A DNA stretch of 64,000 nt from Marivita lacus. GTDB lineage: Bacteria; Pseudomonadota; Alphaproteobacteria; Rhodobacterales; Rhodobacteraceae. Below the pieces are notes generated by a model. That model worked only from the letters and a program-made list of their open reading frames with translations. It searched no databases and was not told the DNA's origin. Made by a program: the position numbers and the translations under genes. Below, in pieces: positions 1-8,434 of the stretch; positions within the stretch are counted from its first letter, which is position 1, and each line of letters begins with the position of its first letter. Where the stretch lies: NCBI RefSeq assembly GCF_014637725.1, contig NZ_BMFC01000001.1:312632-376631 (forward strand), written 5' to 3'.

Positions 1-287
1 AGAACGGCTTGGCAATTGTACCCAAGATCGTCGCCGCCCCAGTTCAGGTCACGGCAGAAATAACCGTTTTGCCAATCCCATGACCCGGTGATGTCCCACG
101 TCGCTCCGCGCCCGGTGATCTTGCCATCGACAGTGACGTTCAACCGCACCAGAGGGCGAGACAAGGTCTTGCCCTGAACCAGCGATACGAATTCGGATTT
201 GTTCTCGACCCGCTTCAACTCTGCCGCAGCAACATGCGGCAAAAGCAGGGTAGCGGTGGCAAAAAGTGCTGAAATGCGCTTGAACAT
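1..287 (-). CDS. Secreted hypothetical protein, C-terminus beyond the left edge
   Basis: Reading leftwards from an ATG whose first base is 287, 95 codons stay open to the edge. A GGAGG ribosome site lies 5-9 bases upstream of the start. The protein begins MFKRISALFATATLLLP and a signal peptidase I site is likely after VAAA (residues 19-22), so it should be exported. The mature part is rich in Trp and Gly and contains W-x-I-T-G-S-W-D-W and GYFCRDLNWG with two cysteines that could form a disulfide. Similar short exported proteins lie near dapB in other roseobacters and are sometimes misnamed dihydrodipicolinate reductase; nothing here resembles a reductase. Function is unknown. Confidence 0.75.
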   Translation of the reverse strand, partial: MFKRISALFATATLLLPHVAAAELKRVENKSEFVSLVQGKTLSRPLVRLNVTVDGKITGRGATWDITGSWDWQNGYFCRDLNWGGDDLGYNCQAV

Positions 288-371
288 GGGAACCTCCGAA
301 CAAATGGCTTTATTTGGCATACGTTTGGAATGCTGGATCGGATCAAGTTGTTCCCGGGCAATGCGATGCGA

Positions 372-1190
372 TCAGCCGTCGGATAGGCCCAGAACATCCA
401 GCATGTCATATTCGCCCGGTGCCTTGTCCTGTCCCCAAAGTGCAGCCTTGAGTGCACCTCGGGCAAAAAGCGCACGGTCGCTGGCGATATGGCGCAGGAT
501 GATGCGTTCGCCTTCAGCGGCGAACAGCACGTCATGTTCACCGACGATATCGCCACCGCGAATGGCGCTGAAGCCGATGTCGCCCCGTGTGCGGGCACCG
601 GTCAGGCCATCACGCCCCCGGTCCGAAACGTCGCGCAGATCGACGCCGCGCCCTTCGGCAGCCGCTTCGCCCAGCATCAGGGCAGTGCCAGAGGGCGCGT
701 CCACCTTCTTGTTGTGGTGATATTCGATCACCTCGATGTCGTAATCGGCATCCAGCGCCGCCGCGACCTTGCGGGTCAGCACGGTCAGCAGGTTGACCCC
801 GAGACTCATGTTGCCTGCACGCACCACAACGGCATGGCGGGCCGCAGCCTTGATCTTGGTCAGGTCATCGTCAGACAGTCCGGTGGTGCCGATCACATGT
901 ACGGCGCGCGCCTGTGCCGCCAATTCGGCAAAGGCCACGGTCGCAGCAGGAGCGGTAAAGTCTATCACCGCCTGCGCGCGGGCAAAGCAATCCAGCGGAT
1001 CATCGGCCACGATCACACCGTTGGACGCGCCACCCATCGCGGTGCCGACATCCTTGCCCACCCAGTCATGGCCGTCGCGCTCGACCGCACCGGCAAGATA
1101 CATCCTTGGGTGTTTGGCAATCTCGGTCACCAGCATCTGCCCCATCCGCCCGGACACTCCGGTGACGACGACCCCGATCTCTTCGCTCAT
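372..1190 (-). CDS. dapB: 4-hydroxy-tetrahydrodipicolinate reductase
   Basis: Cytosolic enzyme of the lysine/diaminopimelate pathway; it reduces 4-hydroxy-tetrahydrodipicolinate with NAD(P)H. The 272-aa product matches the usual family length of about 270. Visible are the Rossmann nucleotide loop GVSGRMG (residues 11-17), the GTTG turn (101-104) and the substrate/catalytic signature [13 protein letters not shown] (158-170), in which the His pair and the Lys are the family's catalytic residues. The ATG at 1190 was chosen over an upstream in-frame ATG at 1247 because GGAG sits at normal distance before it and the family begins just before the Rossmann strand. It is divergent from rbfA across 85 bases. 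Confidence 0.96.
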   Translation of the reverse strand: MSEEIGVVVTGVSGRMGQMLVTEIAKHPRMYLAGAVERDGHDWVGKDVGTAMGGASNGVIVADDPLDCFARAQAVIDFTAPAATVAFAELAAQARAVHVIGTTGLSDDDLTKIKAAARHAVVVRAGNMSLGVNLLTVLTRKVAAALDADYDIEVIEYHHNKKVDAPSGTALMLGEAAAEGRGVDLRDVSDRGRDGLTGARTRGDIGFSAIRGGDIVGEHDVLFAAEGERIILRHIASDRALFARGALKAALWGQDKAPGEYDMLDVLGLSDG

Positions 1191-1275
1191 GACTTTACTC
1201 CACCCGTGGATTTTCGCCTGCATAGCGGCTGGCCACTGGCTTGGCAAAGCCCGCCAGACCGCTTATGTGCCGGAT

Positions 1276-1671
1276 ATGGCAAAAAACCGATCCCAAAGCT
1301 TTGACGGACCCAGCCAGCGACAGCTGCGCGTGGGTGAATTGGTCCGCCGGACGCTGTCCGATGTGCTGGCGCGTGGAGATGTTCACGATCCTGACCTGAA
1401 CCGCTACTCCATCACCGTGGGCGAAGTGCGCGTGTCACCCGATCTGCGGATGGCCACCGCCTTCGTCGTGCCGCTGGGCGGCAAGGGGCAGGAGGATGTC
1501 CTCGATTTGCTCAACCGCAATCGGGGCGAACTGCGCCGCCTCGTTGCCAAGAACATGACCCTGAAGTTCTCGCCGGACCTGCGGTTCAAGCTGGACGACA
1601 CGTTCGACCGCATGGACGACACCCGCCGCATGTTCGAGCAGGACGATGTGCGCCGTGATATCGAAGACTAG
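1276..1671 (+). CDS. rbfA: 30S ribosome-binding factor A
   Basis: Single KH-like domain protein that binds the 30S subunit and helps mature the 5' end of 16S rRNA. The 131-aa product begins MAKNRSQSF and shows the typical helix [14 protein letters not shown], the strand pair around [15 protein letters not shown] and the C-terminal [17 protein letters not shown] signature. The frame is open well upstream (to 769) but that part lies antisense to dapB; the ATG at 1276 gives the family length. The last 26 bases overlap the next gene, so the two are probably cotranscribed. In many bacteria rbfA follows infB; here it is 14 kb from infB and on its own. Confidence 0.95.
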   Translation: MAKNRSQSFDGPSQRQLRVGELVRRTLSDVLARGDVHDPDLNRYSITVGEVRVSPDLRMATAFVVPLGGKGQEDVLDLLNRNRGELRRLVAKNMTLKFSPDLRFKLDDTFDRMDDTRRMFEQDDVRRDIED

Positions 1672-2410
1672 AACCGCGCTGACCGCGTTGGGGCTGGTTA
1701 TCTCCGGCACCGCGGCACAGTCAGAAGTGACCTGCACCGAACGCAGTTTCGACGGGCTGGCCTATACCGCCTGCGAGGTCGATCCGCGCACCGATGTGCT
1801 GCGATTGTTCCTTGATGCGCCCTCGGGCGAGAAATTCGGACAGTTCTCCTCGATAGACAACACCTTGCAAGACGAAAACAAAGTTCTGGCCTTCGCAATG
1901 AACGCGGGCATGTATCACGACGACCGCGCACCGGTGGGCCTCTACATAGAAGACGGCCAAGAGATCATGCGTGTGATCCCCAATGCCGGGCCGGGCAATT
2001 TCGGACTGCTGCCCAATGGCGTCTTCTGCATCCGTGAAAACCGCGCCGATGTGATCGAAACGCTGACCTATGCCGCCACGCCGCCCGAGTGCCGCCATGC
2101 GACTCAATCCGGGCCAATGCTGGTGATCGACGGTGATTTGCACCCAAGGTTCCTTGCCGACAGCACGTCGCGCTATGTCCGCAACGGGGTCGGCACGTCA
2201 GAAGACGGTTCGCGCGTGGTGTTTGTCATTTCCGATCAAGCGGTTACGTTCCACGAATTCGGGCGCATCTTTCGCGATGATCTGGGGCTGCCACAGGCGT
2301 TGTTCTTTGATGGCAGCGTGTCGCGCCTGCATGTGCCGCAGCTGGGCCGCTCGGATTTCGGGCGGTGGATGGGGCCGATCGTGGGTGTGGTCGAACCGCT
2401 TGATCGCTAG
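1646..2410 (+). CDS. Exported phosphodiester glycosidase (NAGPA/DUF2233) family protein
   Basis: The 254-aa product has a hydrophobic export signal (about residues 10-25, ending near SGTAAQSE) and then one NAGPA-type domain. Family hallmarks visible are [11 protein letters not shown], a GLYIEDGQE stretch, the [10 protein letters not shown] core, [11 protein letters not shown] and the C-terminal [17 protein letters not shown] and [11 protein letters not shown] segments. Characterised relatives cleave GlcNAc-phosphodiester links in eukaryotic lysosomal enzyme sorting or bind cell-wall glycans; the substrate here is unknown. The ATG at 1646 overlaps rbfA by 26 bases. A GTG at 1655 in the same frame would start closer to the signal peptide and cannot be excluded. 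Confidence 0.85.
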   Translation: MCAVISKTRTALTALGLVISGTAAQSEVTCTERSFDGLAYTACEVDPRTDVLRLFLDAPSGEKFGQFSSIDNTLQDENKVLAFAMNAGMYHDDRAPVGLYIEDGQEIMRVIPNAGPGNFGLLPNGVFCIRENRADVIETLTYAATPPECRHATQSGPMLVIDGDLHPRFLADSTSRYVRNGVGTSEDGSRVVFVISDQAVTFHEFGRIFRDDLGLPQALFFDGSVSRLHVPQLGRSDFGRWMGPIVGVVEPLDR

Positions 2411-2476
2411 CAGGGTTGCGGTGGTGCACGCACCGCTCTACCTGTCAGCGGCACGTATCCTGGCACCGGAGGCCCC

Positions 2477-3823
2477 ATGACAGACACGCTTGATGACCTG
2501 ACGCACCGCCTTTTGCAGCGTGCCAGGGACGCCGGGGCCGATGCTGCGGATGTGCTGGCGGTGCGGGGCAATTCGATCTCGATCGACGTGCGCAATGGCA
2601 CTCTGGAACAGGCCGAACGGTCCGAAGCCACGGACATCGGCTTGCGCGTCTTTGTCGGGCAACGGGTCGCGAACGTATCGTCCTCGGATGTGCGGGCAGA
2701 CAGCCTTGCGATCATGGCAGAGCGTGCGGTCGCGATGGCGCGCGAGGCACCGGAAGACCCTTACGTGGGATTGGCCGATCCGGATCAGCTGACCGAGAAC
2801 CGGGCGTCGGACTGGCTCGAGCTTTACGACCCGACGCCAGAGCCGACGCCTGCGGAACTGGAGCAGGATGCGCGTGACGCTGAAAGCGCGGCCTTGGAGG
2901 TTGCGGGGATCACCCAGGTCTCGGCCTCCTCGGCCGGGTATGGGTCGCAAGAGATCCATCTTGCTGCAAGCAATGGATTTTCCGGGGGATATCAACGCTC
3001 TTCACGGTCCGTGTCCTGCGTGGCGATTGCCGGAACAGGCACCGGGATGGAGCGCGATTACGATGGCGACCAACGGATTTTCCAAGCGGATCTGCGCACG
3101 GCTCAGGACATCGGGCGCACTGCCGGGGAACGCACGCTGGAGCGGATGAACCCGCGCAAGCCCAAGACGGGTGCCTATCCGGTGCTGTTCGATGAGCGGA
3201 TTTCTTCGTCGCTGATCGGGCATTTGCTGATGGCGATCAATGGCGCCGCGATTGCGCGGCGGTCATCCTGGGCATTGGACCTTCTGGGAAAACAGGTTCT
3301 GCCTCAAGGGCTTAGCCTGACCGAAGACCCACACCGCCCGCGCGTTGGCGGCTCGCGCCCCTTTGATGCCGAAGGGTTGGCGACGCAGAAACGGGACATC
3401 GTCAGAGATGGCGTGCTGACGGGCTGGACGCTGGATCTGGCCACCGCGCGCAAGCTGGGGCTTGATCCAACCGGCGGTGCATCGCGGGGGACAACCGGCG
3501 GGCCGTCGCCCAGCGTGTCAAATGTTGCCCTTTCTCAAGGGGCTACAGACCGCGCAGGACTGATCGCTGACATGGGAACGGGTCTGGTCGTGACCTCGAT
3601 GATCGGATCGACCATCAACCCGAACAATGGCGATTATTCGCGGGGCGCTGCGGGGTTCTGGGTTGAGAACGGCCAGGTGGCCTACCCGGTCAGTGGCGTG
3701 ACGATTGCGGGTAACCTCATTGAAATGCTCAAGAAAATCACGCCAGCCAATGATGCGCGCCCGTGGCTGAGCCGGGTGGTGCCGTCGCTGCTGGTGGAAG
3801 GGCTGACGCTTGCCGGAGAGTGA
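2477..3823 (+). CDS. pmbA: PmbA/TldE-family protein, partner of the TldD metalloprotease
   Basis: TldD and TldE/PmbA form a heteromeric protease that trims unfolded peptides and matures some modified peptides. The 448-aa length fits PmbA/TldE (about 450) better than TldD (about 480). I see no HExxxH zinc motif, which belongs to TldD, so this is the non-metal subunit. Family segments include GLRVFVGQRVANVSSSD (residues 54-70), the middle GSRPFDAEGLATQKRDIV and the glycine-rich C-terminal part GDYSRGAAGFWVENG. GGAGG precedes the ATG at good distance. The 66-base gap after the previous gene holds a GCGGTG/CACCGC hairpin without a T-run. No tldD is in the window. The next gene overlaps by 14 bases. 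Confidence 0.9.
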   Translation: MTDTLDDLTHRLLQRARDAGADAADVLAVRGNSISIDVRNGTLEQAERSEATDIGLRVFVGQRVANVSSSDVRADSLAIMAERAVAMAREAPEDPYVGLADPDQLTENRASDWLELYDPTPEPTPAELEQDARDAESAALEVAGITQVSASSAGYGSQEIHLAASNGFSGGYQRSSRSVSCVAIAGTGTGMERDYDGDQRIFQADLRTAQDIGRTAGERTLERMNPRKPKTGAYPVLFDERISSSLIGHLLMAINGAAIARRSSWALDLLGKQVLPQGLSLTEDPHRPRVGGSRPFDAEGLATQKRDIVRDGVLTGWTLDLATARKLGLDPTGGASRGTTGGPSPSVSNVALSQGATDRAGLIADMGTGLVVTSMIGSTINPNNGDYSRGAAGFWVENGQVAYPVSGVTIAGNLIEMLKKITPANDARPWLSRVVPSLLVEGLTLAGE

Positions 3824-4592
3824 TCTTGACCTTCTGATCGACGCGGCACGAAACGCGGGCGAGATTGCCCGGTTTCACAAGGCCAAGGGATTGGAAATTC
3901 AGCATAAACCCGATGATGCCGGACCGGTGACGCAAGCCGATTTGGCGGTGGACCGGGCCTTGCACGAGACCTTGAGGGCGGCGCGCCCGGATTATGGCTG
4001 GCTCAGCGAAGAGACCCGCGACACGCCGGATCGGCTCGACCGCGATCGGGTGTTCATCATTGATCCGATCGACGGGACCCGCAGTTTCATTGCCGGGGAA
4101 ACGACCTGGGCGCATTCGCTGTCGATTGCCGAAAACGGGGTTGTCGTGCAGGGCGTCGTTTACCTTCCGGAAATGGATTTGCTCTATTCCGCTGACAGGA
4201 CGCAGGGTGCGTTCTGCAACGGAGAACGGCTAAGTGTTTCTGATATCAGTGATATTCATGCTGCCCGCGTTCTGGCCACCAAGCCGAACATGGACCAGAT
4301 CCACTGGCGCGATGACGTGCCGCAATTCGCCCGGTCGCATCGTCCCTCGCTGGCCTATCGCCTGTGCCTGGTGGCACAAGGGCGCTATGATGCGATGTTG
4401 ACGTTCCGGCCAAGCTGGGAATGGGACATCGCGGCGGGTGCGCTGATCCTGTCCGAAGCAGGTGCGACGGTGACGGACCGGCATGGCGATCCGCTGCGGT
4501 TCAACAATCAACTGCCGCAGACGGCAGGTGTTGTCGGTGCGGGCGCAGGATTGCACGGCGAAATCACGGATCGGCTGGTTTACACGGGCTGA
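3810..4592 (+). CDS. Inositol monophosphatase / 3'(2'),5'-bisphosphate nucleotidase family
   Basis: Magnesium-dependent phosphatase of the IMPase superfamily. All three metal motifs are present: the acidic pair in WLSEETRD (residues 64-71), DPIDGT (85-90) and WDIAAG (205-210). Substrate could be inositol-1-phosphate, PAP or another sugar phosphate; sequence alone does not decide. The start is TTG at 3810, inside the end of pmbA, preceded by GGAAGGG; no ATG near this position gives a complete N-terminal helix. A second, distinct member of the superfamily (cysQ) lies at 32.3 kb, so the two probably have different substrates. Convergent with the gene at 4807. Confidence 0.88.
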   Translation: MPESDLDLLIDAARNAGEIARFHKAKGLEIQHKPDDAGPVTQADLAVDRALHETLRAARPDYGWLSEETRDTPDRLDRDRVFIIDPIDGTRSFIAGETTWAHSLSIAENGVVVQGVVYLPEMDLLYSADRTQGAFCNGERLSVSDISDIHAARVLATKPNMDQIHWRDDVPQFARSHRPSLAYRLCLVAQGRYDAMLTFRPSWEWDIAAGALILSEAGATVTDRHGDPLRFNNQLPQTAGVVGAGAGLHGEITDRLVYTG

Positions 4593-4602
4593 AATCCGCG
4601 TT

Positions 4603-4748
4603 TTGTACGGTTGGCGGGAGTGTCTTGTACGGTTCAGTATGGGTAAAATCCGGTGGAACCGCAACATGCAGTGGTTCTGACCCTCTCGCCGGGTGCGCGT
4701 GCGTGCGGACTAGATCAACCGTCCGGTTCGTACGGCGCTATCGTACGG
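4603..4748. repeat. Four GTACGG repeats in a convergent intergenic gap
   Basis: The 214-base gap between two gene ends contains TTGTACGGTT at 4603-4612 and again at 4625-4634, exactly 22 bases apart (two helical turns), and TCGTACGG at 4728-4735 and 4741-4748, 13 bases apart. I see no convincing gene or T-rich terminator in the gap. Repeats with helical phasing suggest a protein-binding array, but this is an inference. Confidence 0.45.
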
Positions 4749-4806
4749 AAACGCATTCGGGATGGAACGTCAGCCGGGGTAACTTCACCCCACCGGACAC
4801 GAGGCG

Positions 4807-5511
4807 TCAAAGCACCTCGATCACCGATTTGTCGATGGCCAGCATGTAGCCGCGGCGGGCGATGTTCTTGATCAGCAGTTCGCTGACCAACTGGTTGCCC
4901 AAGCCGTCGCGCAGACGCTTGATGCGGGTGGCACCGGCGGCCTCGTCGCAATCGGATTCCGAGCGGCCCGAGATGATCGCTTCGATCTGGGCACCGGACA
5001 GCAATTCGTCGTCGAGACGCGCCTCGGCGAGGATCGAGATGGTTTCGATCATCGCTTCGGTCAGCTTGAATCCCATCGTGTTGAGGTAGACGGTGTTTTC
5101 CTCGCGGCTGACGATCAGGGAATTGACCTGGATGCCCGAGCGTTCGATCTGCGCCATGCGGCGGTTCAGAAGGACCAGCATCACGAGGAACACCAGCGCC
5201 GCGATCAGCATCGCGGTGGCGAAGACCAGCAGCACGAAGATGGTGGTCCGGTACCCGGCGAGCGTGTCGGAAAAGGCGGTGCCCGATTGCGCGAGGATCT
5301 CGAGCAGCTTGACCTCGGCCTGCGAGGTCAGGTTGTCGTTCTCCATGAAGATCCTTTCGACCCGCGCGTTGAACGCGTTGGCATCGGGCAGGGTCAGGAC
5401 AAGGAACACGCCCGCCAGAACCAGCAACGCGACGATCCCGCTGATGCCGAGGACCACGAGGCGGGTTGCGGACCGGCGCGTGTCAGTAACGGAGGAAGTT
5501 GGGTCCGGCAC
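4807..5511 (-). CDS. Membrane-anchored winged-helix protein with C-terminal OmpR/PhoB-like DNA-binding domain
   Basis: The 234-aa product starts at GTG (5511) with GGAAAG nine bases upstream. Transmembrane segment 1 spans about residues 18-40, a periplasmic helix of about 48 residues follows, segment 2 spans about 89-115, and the rest is cytoplasmic. Residues 132-226 read as a winged helix of the OmpR/PhoB type: a short strand region with NTVYLNTMGFKLTE, three helices, and the wing ending in IARRGYML. Known membrane regulators such as ToxR and CadC carry this domain at the N-terminus with one membrane helix; here it is C-terminal after two helices. It may report envelope state to DNA. Its start overlaps the preceding small gene by 29 bases. 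Confidence 0.75.
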   Translation of the reverse strand: MPDPTSSVTDTRRSATRLVVLGISGIVALLVLAGVFLVLTLPDANAFNARVERIFMENDNLTSQAEVKLLEILAQSGTAFSDTLAGYRTTIFVLLVFATAMLIAALVFLVMLVLLNRRMAQIERSGIQVNSLIVSREENTVYLNTMGFKLTEAMIETISILAEARLDDELLSGAQIEAIISGRSESDCDEAAGATRIKRLRDGLGNQLVSELLIKNIARRGYMLAIDKSVIEVL

Positions 5512-5767
5512 TGTCTTTCCTTTCGGCTAGCCCTGTTTCGTCGAAGACCGAAACCACATTGAGCAATGTCCAGCCCGACTGTGCAAGCCGGCTTTGCAGC
5601 TGCTGTTGCGCCGAGGCAGGTGTGCAGGGGTCTGAAATCTCGGCCACACCATAGTGCAGACGGAGCGGTGCATCCTGTTTCGCCTTGTAATCCGCATAAC
5701 ACGCGGCCTGTGCGGCGGCGGGTAGGCAGAGCGCGGCGAGGAGCAGAAAGGGAAGCGCGTGTTTCAT
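5483..5767 (-). CDS. Small exported hypothetical protein
   Basis: The 94-aa product begins MKHALPFLLLAALCLP and has a clear signal peptide ending near AAAQAA (residues 17-22). The mature part has two cysteines (C23 and C48) and an amphipathic helix around QQQLQSRLAQSGW. AGGGTGG precedes the ATG at 5767. It overlaps the membrane winged-helix gene downstream by 29 bases, so the pair is likely translated from one transcript, and an exported protein next to a two-helix membrane regulator suggests a periplasmic partner or sensor input. No known family recognised. Confidence 0.7.
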   Translation of the reverse strand: MKHALPFLLLAALCLPAAAQAACYADYKAKQDAPLRLHYGVAEISDPCTPASAQQQLQSRLAQSGWTLLNVVSVFDETGLAERKDSAGPNFLRY

Positions 5768-5799
5768 GTAGCCACCCTGCGGCCAAGCCCCGCGAAATT

Positions 5800-5843
5800 C
5801 AATATCGGCGATGCGGTTATCCGATAGCGCAGCGGCGATATTG
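5800..5843. promoter_or_regulatory. Nested inverted repeat in a divergent intergenic region (candidate operator)
   Basis: CAATATCG at 5800-5807 is repeated perfectly inverted as CGATATTG at 5836-5843. Near the centre of this dyad lies TATC-C-GATA (5818-5826). The 182-base region separates two divergent genes for exported proteins, one of which is cotranscribed with a DNA-binding protein, so an operator is a reasonable guess. No direct evidence of binding. Confidence 0.4.
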
Positions 5844-5949
5844 CCTGACCCCGCAGCCCGGTTCGAGATGGTGTCACAGGCAGCTGGCCAGACCGCCCTG
5901 CCCCCGACTGCGCCACAAGGCTTAACCGAAAGGGAAAGGAACCCGAACC

Positions 5950-6450
5950 ATGTCACGCACATTCATCGCAGCCGTTCTGGCCGTATCCACCACCATTGCC
6001 GCCTTTTCGGCCATGCCCGCCCGCGCGGCGTCTGAAGAAGACATCGCAAAGCTTCTGGCGGGGGCCGCGACGGTCTTCATCATCGGCAAGGCGATCCAGA
6101 ATTCCCGCGACAGGGATCGCCCGGACAAGGAGGTGCGGCATTACACGCCCGACGACAGGTTCGGGTATGTCACGAAGCCGGTTCCGACCTATGAACGGCC
6201 AATCCCCAAGGTGGTGCCGCGCGAGGGACGGCCACGCCACGGTGACGTTCTGCCCGCCGACTGCGTGCGTCGGATCGAGGGCGGCCGGGTGGAGCGGGTT
6301 GTCATGAGCCGCTGTCTCGAGCGCAGCAATATCAGCACGCGGTCATTGCCCAAGGCCTGCCGCATGATCGTGCAGACCCGGCGCGGGGAAGCGAAAGCCT
6401 ATGCCCTGCCCTGCCTGCGGCATCGCGGATATACACTGGCGCGCCACTGA
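5950..6450 (+). CDS. Exported hypothetical protein
   Basis: The 166-aa product has a standard signal peptide (residues 1-26, ending MPARAA). A second hydrophobic stretch, LLAGAATVFIIG (about 35-46), could be a membrane-associated helix. The remainder is basic and proline-containing, with three cysteines in the C-terminal half (DCVRRI, SRCLE, KACRM) and another near the end (LPCLRH), suggesting two disulfides in the periplasm. AAGGA is ten bases upstream of the ATG. Similar proteins of unknown role occur widely in roseobacters. It is followed by a strong intrinsic terminator and so is probably monocistronic. Confidence 0.75.
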   Translation: MSRTFIAAVLAVSTTIAAFSAMPARAASEEDIAKLLAGAATVFIIGKAIQNSRDRDRPDKEVRHYTPDDRFGYVTKPVPTYERPIPKVVPREGRPRHGDVLPADCVRRIEGGRVERVVMSRCLERSNISTRSLPKACRMIVQTRRGEAKAYALPCLRHRGYTLARH

Positions 6451-6494
6451 CGCGCCGGACTTGCGGGGGCTTTGGTCCTTTGTCCCTGCACCTG

Positions 6495-6529
6495 GCACGC
6501 ATGGTGACCCCACGCCATGCGTGCTTTTT
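6495..6529 (+). terminator. Intrinsic terminator after the exported protein
   Basis: GCACGCATGG (6495-6504) pairs perfectly with CCATGCGTGC (6515-6524) across a ten-base loop and is followed by five T residues. Confidence 0.85.
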
Positions 6530-6642
6530 GAGATTCACGGCTATCTTATTTGAAAAGTGATGCAGACACGGCGGAACCCGTTTGCACCGAGAGTCATTGC
6601 GCTGTTAGGCTGGAATCGGCAAAAACACGAGGTTTAGAGTAT

Positions 6643-8433
6643 ATGAACCGTCTGACACGCACGATCTTGTGCGCGGCCTTGATGGGCGTTCCAGGGATCG
6701 GAGCGGCTCAAAACCTGGACCTCAACGTGTCAGGCGGCAGCGACGACTTGCGGAGCGAGTTGAAAGACGCGATGTCGCTCTATGCGCTGGCCGATGCCGA
6801 GGAGACGACGCCGCAGGCGCTGATCGCCGCGGCGCAGGCCGATTACGAGCGTATCGTGGCCGCACTTTATGGCGGCGGGCGGTTTTCTCCGGTGGTGTCG
6901 ATCAAGGTCGATGGGCGCGAGGCGGCGGAGATTTCGCCGTTCGAGGCGCCCGCGTCGATCAACACGATCCTGATCGAGGTCGATCCCGGCCCGAGGTTCC
7001 AGTTCGGTCGCGCCGAGATCGCGCCGCTGGCCGAAGGAACCGAGATCCCGCCAGAGTTCCAGACCGGTGAACGCGCAGGCACGGCCCCGATCCGAAACGC
7101 GGTGACGGCCGGGGTCACGGGGTGGCGCAATGTCGGCAATGCCAAGGCACGGCTGGCCGAACAGGAGATCATCGCGGATCACCCCGAGCGTGCGCTGAAC
7201 GTCCGGTTGCGCCTTGAGCCGGGGCCGCGGTTGCGGTTTGGCGAGATTGGCGTTTCAGGCAATGATCGCGTGCGCCGGACGCGCATTCGCGAGATTGCCG
7301 GGCTGCCACAGGGCGAGGTGTTCGATCCGCAGGAGATCGCGGATGCCGAACGGCGGTTGCGCCAGACCGGCGTGTTCGGGTCGGTTGCGGTGTCGGAGGC
7401 CGAGACGCCCAATGCCGATGGAACGCTGGACCTCGATGTGCAGGTGGCAGAGCAGAAGCCGCGCCGCTTTGGCTTTGGCGCGGAAGTCTCGACGCAGGAG
7501 GGCGGCAAGCTGAGCGCGTTCTGGCTACATCGCAACCTGTTCCAGGGTGCGGAGCGGTTGCGGGTCGAGGGCGAGGTGTCCGGGATCGGCACCGATTCCG
7601 ACGAGATGGATTATGCGCTGCGGCTGACCTACGGAAGGCCTGCGACCTTTACACCGGATACGGATTTTTTCCTGACCGCCGGGATCGAGCGGCTGAACGA
7701 GCCGGGGTTCACCAGCAATCAGGCGAATATCGCCGCAGGGCTGACACAGCGGTTTTCCGATCAGCTGACCGGGAGTTTCGGGCTGGGATACCGGTATATC
7801 GACACCGAAGACGCGTTTGGCGCGCGCGAGTTCCAACTGCTCACCGCGGAATTTGGCGCAATTTATGACACGCGCAACAACACGCTGAACCCCACGGGCG
7901 GCTATTACCTGTCCGCGACGGGCACGCCGTTCCTTGGTCTTGACGACACCGAAAGCGGGCTGCGGTTCACGTCGGATGCGCGGGGCTATGTCGGGCTTGG
8001 CGCAGAGGACAGGTTCGTGCTCGCGGGGCGTGCGCAGATCGGGTCGGTCTGGGGGCCGAGCCTTGGCGAGACGGTGCCCGATTACCTGTTCTATTCCGGC
8101 GGTGGCGGATCGGTGCGCGGTGTGCCCTATCAATCGCTGGGCGTGACGCTGCCCAATGGCGACTTTACCGGCGGGCAGAGTTTTGCCGGGGTGTCTGCCG
8201 AATTGCGCGCCACGGTGCGGGACAATATCGGGCTGGTCGGGTTCTACGATGCGGGCATGATCACCGAGGACAGCGGCTTTGGCGGTGACCGCGACTGGCA
8301 CGCGGGCGCGGGCTTCGGGCTGCGCTACAATACCGGGATCGGACCCATTCGGGTCGATATCGCCACCCCGGTGACCGGCGATGATGCCGGCCGGAATTAT
8401 GAAATCTACATCGGCATTGGCCAGGCTTTCTGA
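6643..8433 (+). CDS. tamA: TamA-like outer-membrane protein (BamA/Omp85 superfamily)
   Basis: Outer-membrane half of the translocation and assembly module, which works with TamB in outer-membrane protein insertion and lipid homeostasis. The 596-aa product has a signal peptide (residues 1-22, ending GIGAA), POTRA domains over roughly residues 80-280 (for example the segment RLRFGEIGVSGNDRVRRT), and a 16-strand barrel domain to the end, finishing with the aromatic IGIGQAF typical of outer-membrane proteins. A conserved GGGGSVRGVPYQ turn matches the VRGY lid-loop motif of Omp85 proteins. ATG 6643 was preferred over 6550 because it places the signal peptide at the start. One base separates it from tamB. 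Confidence 0.93.
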   Translation: MNRLTRTILCAALMGVPGIGAAQNLDLNVSGGSDDLRSELKDAMSLYALADAEETTPQALIAAAQADYERIVAALYGGGRFSPVVSIKVDGREAAEISPFEAPASINTILIEVDPGPRFQFGRAEIAPLAEGTEIPPEFQTGERAGTAPIRNAVTAGVTGWRNVGNAKARLAEQEIIADHPERALNVRLRLEPGPRLRFGEIGVSGNDRVRRTRIREIAGLPQGEVFDPQEIADAERRLRQTGVFGSVAVSEAETPNADGTLDLDVQVAEQKPRRFGFGAEVSTQEGGKLSAFWLHRNLFQGAERLRVEGEVSGIGTDSDEMDYALRLTYGRPATFTPDTDFFLTAGIERLNEPGFTSNQANIAAGLTQRFSDQLTGSFGLGYRYIDTEDAFGAREFQLLTAEFGAIYDTRNNTLNPTGGYYLSATGTPFLGLDDTESGLRFTSDARGYVGLGAEDRFVLAGRAQIGSVWGPSLGETVPDYLFYSGGGGSVRGVPYQSLGVTLPNGDFTGGQSFAGVSAELRATVRDNIGLVGFYDAGMITEDSGFGGDRDWHAGAGFGLRYNTGIGPIRVDIATPVTGDDAGRNYEIYIGIGQAF

Positions 8434-8434
8434 T

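Noticed and set aside
4653-4871. Small plus-strand frame in the repeat-bearing gap
   Set aside because: Runs into the antisense of the winged-helix gene, has no ribosome site and no plausible protein features.
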